Shown piece by piece: positions 44,413 through 55,149 of a stretch of 64,000 nt of DNA. Each line of letters starts with the position of its first letter. The stretch's first letter is position 1. The position numbers and the translations under genes are program-made. The notes under the pieces are model-generated. The model was not told the origin of the DNA. It saw only the letters and a program-made list of their open reading frames with translations, and did no database searches. The stretch spans positions 59,500,555 through 59,564,554 of the forward strand of contig CM031620.1 of the NCBI GenBank assembly GCA_018398815.1, in the 5' to 3' direction. Source of the stretch: Conus ventricosus (Eukaryota > Mollusca > Gastropoda > Neogastropoda > Conidae).

Positions 44413-46210
44413 TACCCCTGAAGGTTGTCCTGCCACTGTGTGTGTTGTTGTTCCCTTTGAAGAGTTGTCCAGCCGCTGTGTGTGTTGTTCTTCCCTTTGA
44501 AGAGTTGTCCTGCCACTGTGTGTGTGTTGTTTCCCTTTGAAGGTTGTCCTGCCACTGTGTGTGTTGTTCTTCCTTTGAAGAGTTGTCCTGCCACTGTGTT
44601 GTTGTTGTTCCCTTTGAAGAGTTGTCCTGCCACTGTGTGTGTTGTTCTTCCCTTTGAAGAGTTGTCCTGCCACTGTGTGTGTTGTTCTTCCCTTTGAAGA
44701 GTTGTCCTGCCACTGTGTGTGTTGTTCTTCCCTTTGAAGAGTTGTCCTGCCACTGTGTGTGTTGTTTTCCCTTTGAAGAGTTGTCCTGCCACTGTGTGTG
44801 TTGTTCTTCCCTTTGAAGAGTTGTCCTGCCACTGTGTGTGTTGTTCTTCCCTTTGAAGAGTTGTCCTGCCACTGTGTGTGTTGTTCTTCCCTTGAAGAGT
44901 TGTCCTGCCACTGTGTGTATTGTTCTTCCCTTTGAAGAGTTGTCCTGCCACTGTGTGTGTTGTTCTTCCCTTTGAAGAGTTGTCCTGCCACTGTGTGTGT
45001 TGTTCTTCCCTTTGAAGAGTTGTCCTGCCACTGTATGTGTTGTTCCCTTTGAAGGGTTGTCCTGCCACTGTGTGTGTTGTTCTTCCCTTTGAAGGTTGTC
45101 CTGCCACTGTGTGTGTTGTTCTTCCCTTTGAAGAGTTGTCCTGCCACTGTGTGTGTTGTTCTTCCCTTTGAAGAGTTGTCCTGCCACTGTGTGTGTTGTT
45201 CTTCCCTTTGAAGAGTTGTCCTGCCACTGTGTGTGTTGTTCTTCCCTTTGAAGAGTTGTCCTGCCACTGTGTGTGTTGTTCTTCCCTTTGAAGAGTTGTC
45301 CTGCCACTGTGTGTGTTGTTCCCTTTGAAGGGTTGTCCTGCCCTGTGTGTGTTGTTCTTCCCTTTGAAGGTTGTCCTGCCACTGTGTGTGTTGTTCTTCC
45401 CTTTGAAGGGTTGTCCTGCCACTGTGTGTGTTGTTCTTCCCTTGAAGAGTGTCCGTGCACTGTGTGTGTTGCCCTTTGAAGGGTTGTCCTGCCACTGTGT
45501 GTGTTGTTCTTCCCTTGAAGGCTGGCCTGCCACTGTGTGTGTTGCCTGCTTCCTATTGAAGGGTTGTCCTGCACTGTGGGGTGTTGCTTTCTCCTTGAAG
45601 GAGTTGTCTGCCACGTGTGTGTGTTCCTTTGAAGGGTTGTCCTGCCATGTGTGTGTGTTTTTTCCTTTAAGTGGTTGTCCTGCCACTGTGTGTGTTGTTC
45701 TTCCCTTTTAAGGGTTGTCCTGCCACTGTGTGTTTGTTCTTTTCCTTTGAAGGTTGCCTGCCACTGTGTGTGTTGTTTCTTCCATTTGAAGAGTTGTCTG
45801 CCATGTGTGTGTTGTTCTTCCCTTTGAAGAGTTGTCCTGCCATGTGTGTGTTGTTCTTTCCCTTTGAAAAGAGTTGTCCTGCCACTGTGTGAGTTCTTCC
45901 TTTGAAGAGTTGTGCTGCCACTGTGTGTGTTGTTCTTCCCTTTGAAAGTTGTCTCCACTGATGTGTGTTTTTCTTCCCTTGAAGAGTTGTCTGCCGCTGT
46001 GTGTTTTTTCGTCCCTTGAAGAGTTGTCCTGCACTGTGTGGTTTTCTTCCCTTTGAAAGTTGTCCTCCGTTGTGTGTTGTTCTTCCCTTTGAATGAGTTG
46101 TCTGCCACTGTGTGTTTTGTACTTTTTTTAATCATGCTTACCCCTGAAGATTGTCCTGACCGCTGTGTGTGGTGTTTTCCCTTTGAAAGTTTCTGCCATG
46201 TGTGTTATTG
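44413..46210. repeat. Minisatellite, 40-bp unit, about 45 copies, in an AGMO intron
   Basis: The unit is GTTGTTCTTCCCTTTGAAGA, GTTGTCCTGCCACTGTGTGT. The left two-thirds (to about 45,420) is very homogeneous. The right third is increasingly degraded with deletions of 1-6 bp. Because 40 is not a multiple of 3 and the unit lacks stops in several frames, all minus frames stay open, giving false proteins of 406, 424 and 591 residues with a 40-residue period. The AGMO exon that follows starts about 20 bp after the array. Confidence 0.98.
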
Positions 46211-46228
46211 TTCGTCCTTCACAATCAG

Positions 46229-46370
46229 ATGCGATGAGGCGACGGAGGTGGCAGCCTACATCTGGTCTACAAGAACTGGTGTTGTACTCCCTCCTGGACA
46301 GTGCTGGACTGGATCCTGCATGCTGGAATGGACCTGGCTACACTGGGTGACCGCTGTGGGCATGGGGGAA
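46229..46370 (+). CDS. AGMO: AGMO exon encoding the first His motif (frame broken)
   Basis: After TCCTTCACAATCAG (acceptor), one frame gives EATEVAAYIW and another gives LDWILHAGMDL. Near 46,338-46,363 GGCTACACTGGGTGACCGCT reads as a GYYWVHR-type motif only if three single missing bases are assumed. This corresponds to the AGMO segment RSIELxxYIYIWENY...WTWYxxFLGVDFGYYWFHRMxHE, which carries the first iron-ligand motif (HRxxH). The donor is unclear; GTGCAA at 46,372 is possible. The neighbouring exons are nearly clean, so assembly errors are likelier than a dead gene. Exon ends are approximate. Confidence 0.6.
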
Positions 46371-46462
46371 GGTGCAACATTTCATGAAAGATGAACAGAA
46401 AGCGCAGTAGACTCTGAGCCTGATGAAATGTTTGAATTGTGTGTGTATTATATAATTAATAA

Positions 46463-46586
46463 TATTTCTTCAATAAGACTAAGAGCAAGCTTTGTTTATA
46501 ATTCAATATTTCTTGCTCATTGCAACACAATGCTCTGAATTGCTGGAATGGTGCTCGGTACTTATCCTTGGAATTTATTAGTTTGT

Positions 46587-46617
<31 letters not shown>

Positions 46618-46696
46618 TAATATATATATATATTATATATATATATATATTCAGTTATAAACAAAGCTTGCTCTTATGTCTTAGATTGAAGAAATA
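46463..46696. mobile_element. Inverted-repeat element with (TA)n centre (copy 1)
   Basis: TATTTCTTCAATAAGACTAA plus GAGCAAGCTTTGTTTATAA at the left is answered at the right (46,654-46,696) by its reverse complement TTATAAACAAAGCTTGCTCT, TATGTCTTAGATTGAAGAAA. The arms are about 42 bp. The interior contains GGAATTTATTAGTT followed by a (TA)n run. This MITE-like structure has no clear target duplication. Confidence 0.7.
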
Positions 46697-47010
46697 GGGG
46701 GAGATAAGCATTCATATCTGCTGTGGCAGATTATTCTGCCTAACTAACAGTATGTGCTTGTGTGGGTGAATGGTGAAAAATAAAATAAATGCTTCTCAAA
46801 ATGAGCCTTCAGAAAGCTTATAGTCTCCAAGGGGGAGACGATCTCCAGTGGTGAGAAAACCCACTAACATATAACTCCTGATCAGATACCGATATTTCGA
46901 AACCTGATTGTTTTCTCCTCAGTGACCGCGGAAAGTGGTAATTTGACTCCTCTGCCTTTTCGGTTTTCAGAAGAATGCTATCCCAGAAAAAGCTGGTGTG
47001 CATACCGTAG

Positions 47011-47141
47011 TATTTCTTCAATCTAAGACATAAGAGCAAGCTTTGTTTATAACTAATATTTCTTGCAGTCATTGCAACACCAAGCTGCTCTGTAAGTTGC
47101 TGGAATGGTGCGGTACTTATCCTTGGAATTTATTAGTTATT

Positions 47142-47185
<44 letters not shown>
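47011..47185. mobile_element. Inverted-repeat element, left part only (copy 2)
   Basis: TATTTCTTCAATCTAAGACA, TAAGAGCAAGCTTTGTTTAT, then CATTGCAACACCAAGC and GTGCGGTACTTATCCTTGGA, and a (TA)n run repeat 46,463-46,620 in the same orientation. The right arm is missing. Confidence 0.7.
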
Positions 47186-47191
<6 letters not shown>

Positions 47192-47269
47192 GTTTTTTTG
47201 TGTCGCTGTTGCATTCCCTCTGGGTGGTGTTATTCCCATGCCATTCCTTTTGCCTCGCCCAGCACACCC

Positions 47270-47490
47270 TTACCATGTGTCTTTTGCCCCCAGCACAGCC
47301 TTACCCATGCTGGTCTTTTGACCACTGCAGGCAGGGAGCTTTCAGTGTCGGGTCCCTAGAGCAGCTCACCAGAAGAGACACTGCCCTTCTCTTGAGTCAC
47401 TTTGGTGGGGTGTTCGTGGGTGTTCAGTGGGGGTTTCATGGGGTGTTCATGGGTTGTCACCCAGCATACAAGGACACCGCCTGTTAAGAA
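47270..47490 (-). mobile_element. Solo second module of the composite repeat (copy 2)
   Basis: AGCTCACCAGAAGAGACACT, GAGTCACTTTGGTGG, a local duplication of GTGTTCATGGG and CAAGGACACCGCCTGTTAAG match the module at 24,690-24,900 and 44,100-44,210. A C-rich tract follows at 47,491-47,565. Confidence 0.55.
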
Positions 47491-47565
47491 CCCCCTTCCC
47501 CCCCTCCCCCCCTTCTCCCCCCCCCCTCCCCCCCTTAACCCCCCTCTCCCCCCCCCCCCCCCCTG

Positions 47566-48404
47566 CCCTCCAGCTGACAACAGTAATTGCCTAGTTCTGA
47601 AGCCACAATGCGTGAGCCTCCCTCTCCAGAGGGCACCACTGGTATGTCTGTCCTACATTTATTCATGTTCATGTGGGCTGAGGTCAGGGGAGGATTGTGT
47701 TGTGCATTTAAAAAAAAATCTTTGTTGTATATGGTGTTTGAAAATGACATATTTGTCAGAAATTCTCACCTTTAGAAAAAAAAAATTAACAAGCTTTACT
47801 CGGTATTCATTAAAAAATTTTTTTATTCACATTTATGACACAGTTGTGAACTGATGGGGCTGAGACCACTGGTGATGATTCTTCATTTTGTTTTCCTCAC
47901 AGCATTTTAGAAGAAGGTTTTAGAGTGAGAAATATAACTTACCAGGCTAAAGCATTGTTGCTTACAACCAGCACCCATTCATGGACCATACATGTAAATC
48001 AGAGGCAAACAGAACACAGTTTTAATAAAGAAACATCTCCAACAAAGAAGTCCCAACTTTGCCCACACCTTAACCTGATGGATTACACAGTAGGGCTTTT
48101 ATCTGTGCTTCAGCAACAGCATGAATGTTTCACAATGGGAGGAAATGTCACTGTCCTTGATCAGCATTTGCTGTTTACTTCTTCCAGCATCATCGAGATT
48201 TTTAGATTTTCTTCAAAGTTCTTTCATGAATTTTATGGATTTGCATGACTAATGATCTGTTGCCTGCGACGAGTCAAGGGACACCACTCTCAACTTCAGT
48301 TTGAGATGAATAGAGAGCAAAGCTCAGTTGGAAATATTTTTGTTGAGAGAACCCAGTTGGTCACTTAAAATCAGTGCCTGTTTTCTGCGAGATATGCCTG
48401 TCAT
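47566..48404. other. AGMO intron, unassigned part
   Basis: No exon or element is recognised. Several open frames of 60-107 residues lack any family signature. Confidence 0.35.
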
Positions 48405-48500
48405 TGTCAATGTGAATATTGATGTTTCAGAGATTAACATCATGTAGGCTGTCATGTTAATGTGAATGTTGATGTTTCAGAGATTAACATATGTGGGCTG
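48405..48500. repeat. 50-bp tandem duplication at an exon boundary
   Basis: GATGTTTCAGAGATTAACAT occurs at 48,421 and again at 48,471. It carries the 3' splice site and the first codons of the next AGMO exon twice. The upstream copy has the intact CATCATGT spelling, whereas the downstream copy lacks one base. Confidence 0.85.
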
Positions 48501-48583
48501 GGCATCAAACTCACCACAGTTCAGAGGATTACAACTTGTCCACTGCGCTCAGACAGTCGGCCACACAGAAGTACTTTTCATGG
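48481..48583 (+). CDS. AGMO: AGMO exon encoding the HQTHH motif
   Basis: The sequence reads INIMWAGHQTHHSSEDYNLS, TALRQSATQKYFSW after allowing one missing base near 48,490. This is the central AGMO motif HxxHH (HQTHH), two of the conserved His sets that bind the di-iron centre in this hydroxylase superfamily, followed by the conserved SSExYNxSTALRQS segment. The acceptor is TGATGTTTCAG and the donor is GTAAGA at 48,584. It ends in phase 0. The exon length fits AGMO of other animals. Confidence 0.9.
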
Positions 48584-49614
48584 GTAAGAAGGGATGGTTT
48601 GATTCTTGGACCGTCTTGTGCCTCTGGAGAAACAGCATCTGAAGAATTTGTTAAAGACTTCTATATATGCAGACTGAGAAGGATTTATGTATGACTTTAC
48701 TCTGTTTGTCAGACTCAAATTGGAGAAAAAAGAACTCCCCATTTTCGGCTGATCCTTTACAAGGAATTTGAGTTTCAGAGAAACCCGTCGCAGAAAATGT
48801 TGGCGAATTAACAAAGGGGCGGGCTCACAAGTCACAGGTCATGTATACCAGATTGCCCTTGTCTTAACTGCCAAGCATTTTATGTTTTTTCTGATTCGCA
48901 TAGGCGGGGTGAATTGCCAAAACCCTAACTCTTCATAGGGGAGCTTGATAGCGAATCTTAAGAAGAACCCCCCCGACAAGTGTTTCGCCCTGAATCCTGT
49001 ACTCAACGCCATCAGCAATTACCAGTGCTACGAACTTTTTTTTTCTGCTGCTGGCTTTCACCTAATCTAGGGGCTCTCTAGGCCTGCCTTTGATCTTTTA
49101 AAGACATGTTTACCCATGCTACAGAACCTGGTCTAAAGTTCGAAAATTCTGCAGCTCATGAAATTCACTTTTGTGTCCTCCTCTCAAGCCATTCCAGGCC
49201 TGAACATGCTTTATGTGGCTTAGCCTCTGCCATATGCCTTTAGGGTTCTGGTCCTCTTCTCACCTGTAAATCTCCTTGAGCATGCTTCAGTGAGTCCTAG
49301 CATAGTGAGCTGTTTATAGGAGACGAAGCCTTTGTCACTAAACTTCATGCAAGACCTGTGCCTGAATGCCAGTCGCCTCAAGTTGCTGTGAATGACCTGC
49401 ATACTGTCATCTTATGAGTGCAGGAGTTCCACTCTGCATTGCTAGGCCAGTCAGTGTATGGGTCAGACATGCATTGTTTTGATGCATTATATGGAGAACA
49501 ACACCTGCTCAGATGTTCTCCCATGCTGGAAGGCTGCTGTGCGTTCAGTCACTAGCCCATGCCAGTGTGAACTCCTGTAGACGATGGCAGTGTGGTTATG
49601 TTAGCATTAGCAGT
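48584..49614. other. AGMO intron, unassigned part
   Basis: No repeat or exon recognised. Confidence 0.35.
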
Positions 49615-51020
49615 AGTGTATGTGATTGAGTAAGGAGGCTGGAATGAGCGCTGCAGTAGTGTCACTGTAAATGAGGCACTGCAGTAGTGTCACTGTGAAT
49701 GAGCGCTGCAGTAGTGTCACTGTGAATGAGCGCTGCAGTAGTGTCACTGTGAATGAGCGCTGCAGGAGTGTCACTGTGAATGAGCGCTGCAGTAGTGTCA
49801 CTGTAAATGACACTGCAGTAGTGTCACTGTAATGAGCACTTGCAGGAGTGTCACTGTAAATGAACATTGCAGTAGTGTCACTGTGAATGAGGCATGCAGT
49901 AGTGTCACTGTAATGAGACGCTGGCATGTGTCACTGTGAATGAGCCTGCAGGAGTGTCACTGTGAATGAGTCTGCAGTAGTGTCACTGTGAAATGAACCT
50001 ACAGGAGTGTCACTGTGAATGAGGCTGCAGTAGTGTCACTGTGAATGAGCGCTGCAGTAGTGTCACTGTGAATGACGCTGCAGGTAGTGTCACTGTGAAT
50101 GAGGATGCAGTAGTGTCACTGTAAATGAACATGCAGGAGTGTCACTGTGAATGAGCACTGCAGTAGTGTCACTGTAATGAACATGCAGTAGTGTCACTGT
50201 GAATGAACATTGCAGGAGTGTCACTGTAAATGAACATTGCAGGAGTGTCACTGTGAATGAAGATGCAGTAGTGTCACTGTAATGAACATTGCAGGAGTGT
50301 CACTGTGAATGAGCATGCAGGAGTGTCACTGTGAATGAGTACGGCAGTAGTGTCACTGTGAATGAACATTGCAGAGTGTCACTGTGAATGAAGCATTGCA
50401 GGAGTGTCACTGTGAATGAGCATTGCAGAGTGTCACTGTGAATGAACATTGCAGGAGTGTCACTGTGAATGAACATTGCAGGAGTGTCACTGTGAATGAA
50501 CATTGCAGGAGTGTCACTGTGAATGAGTATGCAGTAGTGTCACTGTAATGAACATTGCAGGAGTGTCACTGTGAATGAGCATTGCAGGATGAATGGGGTT
50601 TGTCTGGTCACTGTGAATGAACACTGCAGGAGTGTCACTGTGAATAAACATTGCAGTAGTGTCACTGTAATGAACATTGCAGGAGTGTCACTGTGAATGA
50701 ACGCTGCAGTAGTGTCACTGTGAATGAACATGCAGTAGTGTCACTGTGAATGAACATTGCAGGTAGTGTCACTGTAATGAACATGCAGGAGTGTCACTGT
50801 AGAATGAACATTGCAGGAGTGTCACTGTGAATGAACATTGCAGGAGTGTCACTGTGAATGATACATGCAGGAGTGTCACTGTGAATGAACCTGCAGTAGT
50901 GTCACTGTGAATGAACATGCAGTAGTGTCACTGTAAATGAACATTGCAGGAGTGTCACTGTGAATGGACATTGCAGGAGTGTCACTGTGAATGAGTACTG
51001 CAGTAGTGTCACTGTTAATG
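49615..51020. repeat. Minisatellite, about 27-bp unit, about 50 copies, in an AGMO intron
   Basis: The unit is GAATGAACATTGCAGGAGTG followed by TCACTGT. Variants have GCAGTAGTG, GAGCGCTGCAG or a deleted base. Units vary between 24 and 28 bp, more than expected from mutation alone. Minus-strand open frames rich in FTVTLLQ or HSDTxA are artefacts of the repeat. Confidence 0.97.
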
Positions 51021-51240
51021 CAGGCCAAATGACATGGATTACACACACAAAAAACAAAGAAAGAAGCAGAAAAAAGGGAGGAGGTAGAAAAACATTGGTT
51101 TAAGCATGTGAATTTTTATATAGTGAGAGAGATGTTTGTTTGATTATATGAGATTTTTTCCATACTTCCTATTGGCTTTCTTTGTTTCTCGTGAGATGTT
51201 TGCATGATTCTTTTGGTTATTTTTATTATTTTATTTTATC

Positions 51241-51300
51241 TTTTTTTTACTGTCCATGGTATTCTTTATTCCTTCTTGTATGTTTGTGGGATTGTTTCAG
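51241..51300. repeat. Diverged 60-bp copy of the following AGMO exon start
   Basis: This 60-bp stretch aligns to 51,301-51,360 without gaps at most positions: T-run, AC, TGTCCATGGTATTCTTTATT against TGCCGATGGCGTTCTTTATT, then CCTT and CCTC. It could be a decayed exon-start duplication. Confidence 0.55.
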
Positions 51301-51395
51301 TTTTTTTACCTGCCGATGGCGTTCTTTATTCCTCCCTCTTTGTTCCTGGTTCACAGTCAGCTCAACTTGCTGTACCAGTTCTGGATTCATACGGA
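51301..51395 (+). CDS. AGMO: AGMO exon encoding LLYQFWIHTE
   Basis: The sequence reads FFYLPMAFFIPPSLFLVHSQ, LNLLYQFWIHTE. It matches the AGMO segment FYxPLALxIPPSxxxVHxQFNLLYQFWIHTE, which lies between the second and third His motifs and forms a membrane-proximal helix. His in IHTE is conserved in the family. The acceptor is GGGATTGTTTCAG and the donor GTAACT at 51,396. The exon is open throughout and keeps phase with both neighbours. Confidence 0.92.
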
Positions 51396-52379
51396 GGTAA
51401 CTGCCTGATCTCTTTTTCTTTTTCTCTGTCTCTTGTTCTGTGACTTTTTCTCAACTCTGTCCATCTAGGTCTGCGCATCTGTGCGTCTTGATCTGTGTTT
51501 GTGAGATGAATGTGTCATAGAGTGTTGAAGGAGCCTGGACCCTAAGAACAGAAAAGTCTAGCAGACTTCGGTTAGTTCAGCAGAATCTGGACAAGCAAGT
51601 GCAGGGCTCCACAGCTTACCTGGAAATACTCCCTAGAAATATGCACCATGCCTTATGTGATCCTTTGAAATTGAAAATAGCAGTCACTTGAATCGAATCT
51701 TTAAATTTAGCAGCTTTGTGAAGCATGTAATCCTCCAAAGGGTTTGTGTGGTCCAGTGATCCTTTGGGCTCCCCAGTAGGGAGCGTCAGTACTTGAATGG
51801 AAACCTAGTTTTTGTTAACACTTCAAAGTCTGCACTTCAAAGTCTGCATAGCCAAGTTGCTGATTGGCCTAAGCACAACATGGTAGGAGCTGAATGATAG
51901 TTCACAAAAGGGAAAGTGAAAGAAGCAATAGAAATCAGGGAGAGAAAACCAAGTTTGAACAGAGACCTTGGCTATGACATGCCCCCCATTTGCAAGTCTG
52001 TGCTGAACACCTATCACTCAACCAGTGAGGACAAATCAGAGAACACCAACACCCACCACAACCACCAGTCAATGAGGGCTGATGAAGTAGCTGGCTGAAA
52101 ATTTCCCAAGGTAAAATCTTTATCAGACACTTGAGTCAGAACACACACAAATATGATAGGAGTTGACACCCTGGTAGTGTCTCCCATATCAAACAGGTTA
52201 AGGGTTAAGGCCCTGCCAAATGGTAACCCGCCTATTTCTTATTCTGTCTTCTGCCTTTCTTAATGGATCTTCCTATCTTTGTCAGCCCTCTATGTCTTCT
52301 GTTCCATGTTCTTCTTTTCTCTGTGGTCTTCTTTCGATCGACCTTGTTTGCCAAGCGGTGCAACCTGTCATGGAGGGGA
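51396..52379. other. AGMO intron, unassigned part
   Basis: Nothing recognisable. Confidence 0.35.
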
Positions 52380-52759
52380 ATGAGAGATCCTGGTGATTGA
52401 GAGGGCAGGTACCCTCAACAATCTCTTTGGCTCGGACCTCTTCAAGATGGGTGGCACACACTGGCCCGGGTGTATCTATTGGCTACCCCTGTGTGGGGCT
52501 GGGTCAAGACAGGCAGTTCTCCGGCTGGCCAAGTTAACCCCTGTAGTGCTCGGCTGTCTGCCCTGGGAGTTGAGCATGATCAGGGGGACAGAGTTGGTGA
52601 GCTTCTGTTTGTCTATATTTCTTCCAAAGCCTGGAAGTGGTGGGTGGCTAAGGGGTGGATGAAATGAAAACAAATAAAAATGGCTTCACAAAAAATTCTC
52701 CCCCCCCCCCCCCAAAAAAAAAAAAAGAAAAAAAAAAAAGGAAAATAATTACAAAAAAT

Positions 52760-53750
52760 GGCAAAGGACTTGGATCTCAGCAGTGATTCGTACAGGGAAA
52801 TGAAAAAAAAGGACAGATTTGTGGGCTTCCTGGCTGGTGGTGGAAGGACCGGAACAGGAGAAACTGATTTCTGCTTTAAGTCCTTTTGCTGTCCAGAAAG
52901 GTTTCCAAGGTATAGCAGGCGATTCTCAGTCAGTCGAAAGACTTAGAAATGGATCGTTCCTGATAGAGTGCAAGAGCAAGCGCCAAACAGAACAGCTTCC
53001 ATGCACCACAAAGCTGGTGGACGGGGGGATCAGTGACTACACACAAACGACTCAACTCATCTAAAGGTGTCATGAGATGTGAAAAGAGGGAGTTACAGCC
53101 TCCAGGGTGATTGACGCTCACAGAATAACAGTTTCGGAGAGGATCTGATCGAATGTCCACAAACACGCTCTTTATGACCTTTTGTTTGCCTTGTCCTCCA
53201 TTTGACCATCAGAGTGGTCTTCTTAGTTTTGAAAGTGGACCTCTACATTCCATTGCCAATGACACGTTTCTGCTGTCAACAGTTCTGCCATGTTCATGAC
53301 AGGTGCTCGAGGGAGGACATTTGTGATCTGTGCTGCAAAGCAGTCCATGAAGGGTCTTGCTAGGGACCAGCCCTTTGTGCCAACTGTAGCGGCAGCCACC
53401 CCTCTTCCTCACAGGACTGTCCAAAACGGAAATTTGAGGAAAAAAAACACCCAGCAAGTAAAGACTGAAAAGAGAATTCCCTTCCACGAAGACAAGAAAC
53501 TGGTGCTCCGCAGTCCAACCCAATTCAGCATTGTCGTACTCGGCTGCTGTTGAAAAAGTCCAGACAGTGTCCGTCTCCTGTAAGACATTTCATTTTTCTA
53601 ACTCTGTGCAAGGAAAACCAACATGCTGATCAGCAAAAACCAGTGAGAAGGTCGGCAAAACCTCCTTGGAAGGCCAGCGCCCTCAGCAGAGACGTTAAAC
53701 CTGCAATACCCATAGTCTCACCAGCAGCCAAAAAAGTCTCCTGCTGAGCA
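52760..53750 (+). pseudogene. ORF1 (Gag-like, CCHC) remnant of the jockey-like LINE
   Basis: The frames give LSPFAVQKGFQGIAGDSQSV, ERLRNGSFLIECKSKRQTEQ, LPCTTKLVDG, the RRM-like domain typical of jockey ORF1. Near 53,330-53,430 shifting frames yield a CxxxxHxGxC and CANCSGSHPSSxxDCP-type zinc-knuckle region. ORF1 proteins bind LINE RNA. Frameshifts occur about every 100-150 bp. Confidence 0.75.
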
Positions 53751-54139
53751 GGCTGGGAAACAGACCCCTCCCAGATCCTCCCAGCCTCGCTCCCCTGGAA
53801 GGAAGGGAACAGGAAACCAGCTGTCCCCCCCAAAGGTCCTCCAGCCTATCCAAAAGTCCCTGAGGAACAAAGTGTGGAGGTGATAGAGTGGATGGGCCTT
53901 CATCTGCCCCTTCAACCTCCGGAAAAAGGGTCAGGAGAAAAAAACTTCCTGGCCCAAAACAAACGGACCTGTTTGTTGAAAACAAATTTTCTCCTCTCCA
54001 GTCTGATGGCAAGAAATGGAATGAGTTGTTCATCATCTTCATCTCCTGGCCATGATGGAGTGAACATTTTTCCATTGGAACATCTGGGGTCTCTTTTCCA
54101 GATTTGAGTAGCTATAGCTGCTGTGTCACAATCTGTAAC

Positions 54140-54660
54140 CTGTTGTGATTGCTCTGCAAGGAACTGAAACTGAGAACCAGAAGACCTTCACTCTTTCCGG
54201 TTTTAACATTCTTTCAAAACCAGTACAACCCACTGCAGATGGAGTAATGGAAGGAGACTTACTACTCATTCATAATTCTCATCAGTTCAGCATTCTTTCT
54301 CCTGCTCTCTCCAGTATAAAAATCATTGAAACTGTCACTTCTATAAACTAGGGTTTCGGGTCCTCTCTGTTTGTTGATAACTTGGCACTATATGTGGTTG
54401 GAGCCTCGTATGCCAGTGTAGAGTGTCAACTCCAGCTTTGTGTGGACAATATCCAACAGTGGTCGAGGAAAATGGGTTTTACCTTTTCGGGTACCAAAAC
54501 TCAGTTTATCTGTGTCCACAGGTTTTTTTTTAGTTTCTTGCTGATCCTGAAAGTCATCTGAACAAATCCATCATTCCAGTTGTAACTGAAGCTGAATTTC
54601 TGGGTGTTATTCTTGATGAAAAACTTAACTTAGAACAGGACTACAGGTGTGTTGTCTTTG
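54140..54660 (+). pseudogene. Endonuclease start joined to RT palm remnant
   Basis: The frame at 54,145-54,351 reads ALQGTETENQKTFTLSGFNI, where jockey endonucleases have LQET; the catalytic Glu codon appears as Gly. It continues DGVMEGDLLLIHNS. After a stop, the next frame gives LFVDNLALYVVGASYASVEC and IQQWSRKMGFTFSGTKTQFI, the RT active-site region with VDN where FADD/VDD is expected. TEAEFLGVILDEKLN follows. About 1.3 kb of endonuclease and RT fingers is missing between them. Confidence 0.75.
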
Positions 54661-55149
54661 GCTGTGTCAACCTTCCAACCTGAATACTCTAGATCCCATC
54701 CACCATCAAGGGCGTCGGCTCTGGGTGCATTCTGCACCACCCCTGTTTATAGCCTGTGTGCTGAGGCAGGAGAACCATCTCTCTCAAGCTGTCATCTGAA
54801 ACTTACCTTAAACTACTGTCTGGATCTCTTTTCAAGACCCCCAAACCCTGCTTATGACGGTGTATTTGACCCCAAGTTCTAAAAGAAATTCAACGACCAC
54901 ACCAGTTCCATTCCACCCTCGGGAATTTGTATTCTTCACCATTTAAACAATGCAGATATAGACCTTGGAGTCATGTGTGATTTCTCCCGATGACCCACCA
55001 TGGAATTTCCTCACTGTGGAGATCAGGTTTGATTTAGCCTCATGTCATAAAAATACTGATACAGATCTGAGGAGGGGGTTGCCTCTGTTGTGTTTTGTGC
55101 AACAGGTCCTTCTCAGAGATGTTCTGAGCACATTCCCTCAGACAGGTCT

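Noticed and set aside
44275..46135. Minus-strand open frames of 406, 424 and 591 residues
   Set aside because: They lie in a 40-bp tandem array and are repeats of one short unit in different frames. There is no start context, domain or non-repeat coding part.
49615..51020. CRISPR-like regularly spaced repeat
   Set aside because: The units are contiguous with no unique spacers, and the setting is a spliced animal gene. It is a minisatellite.
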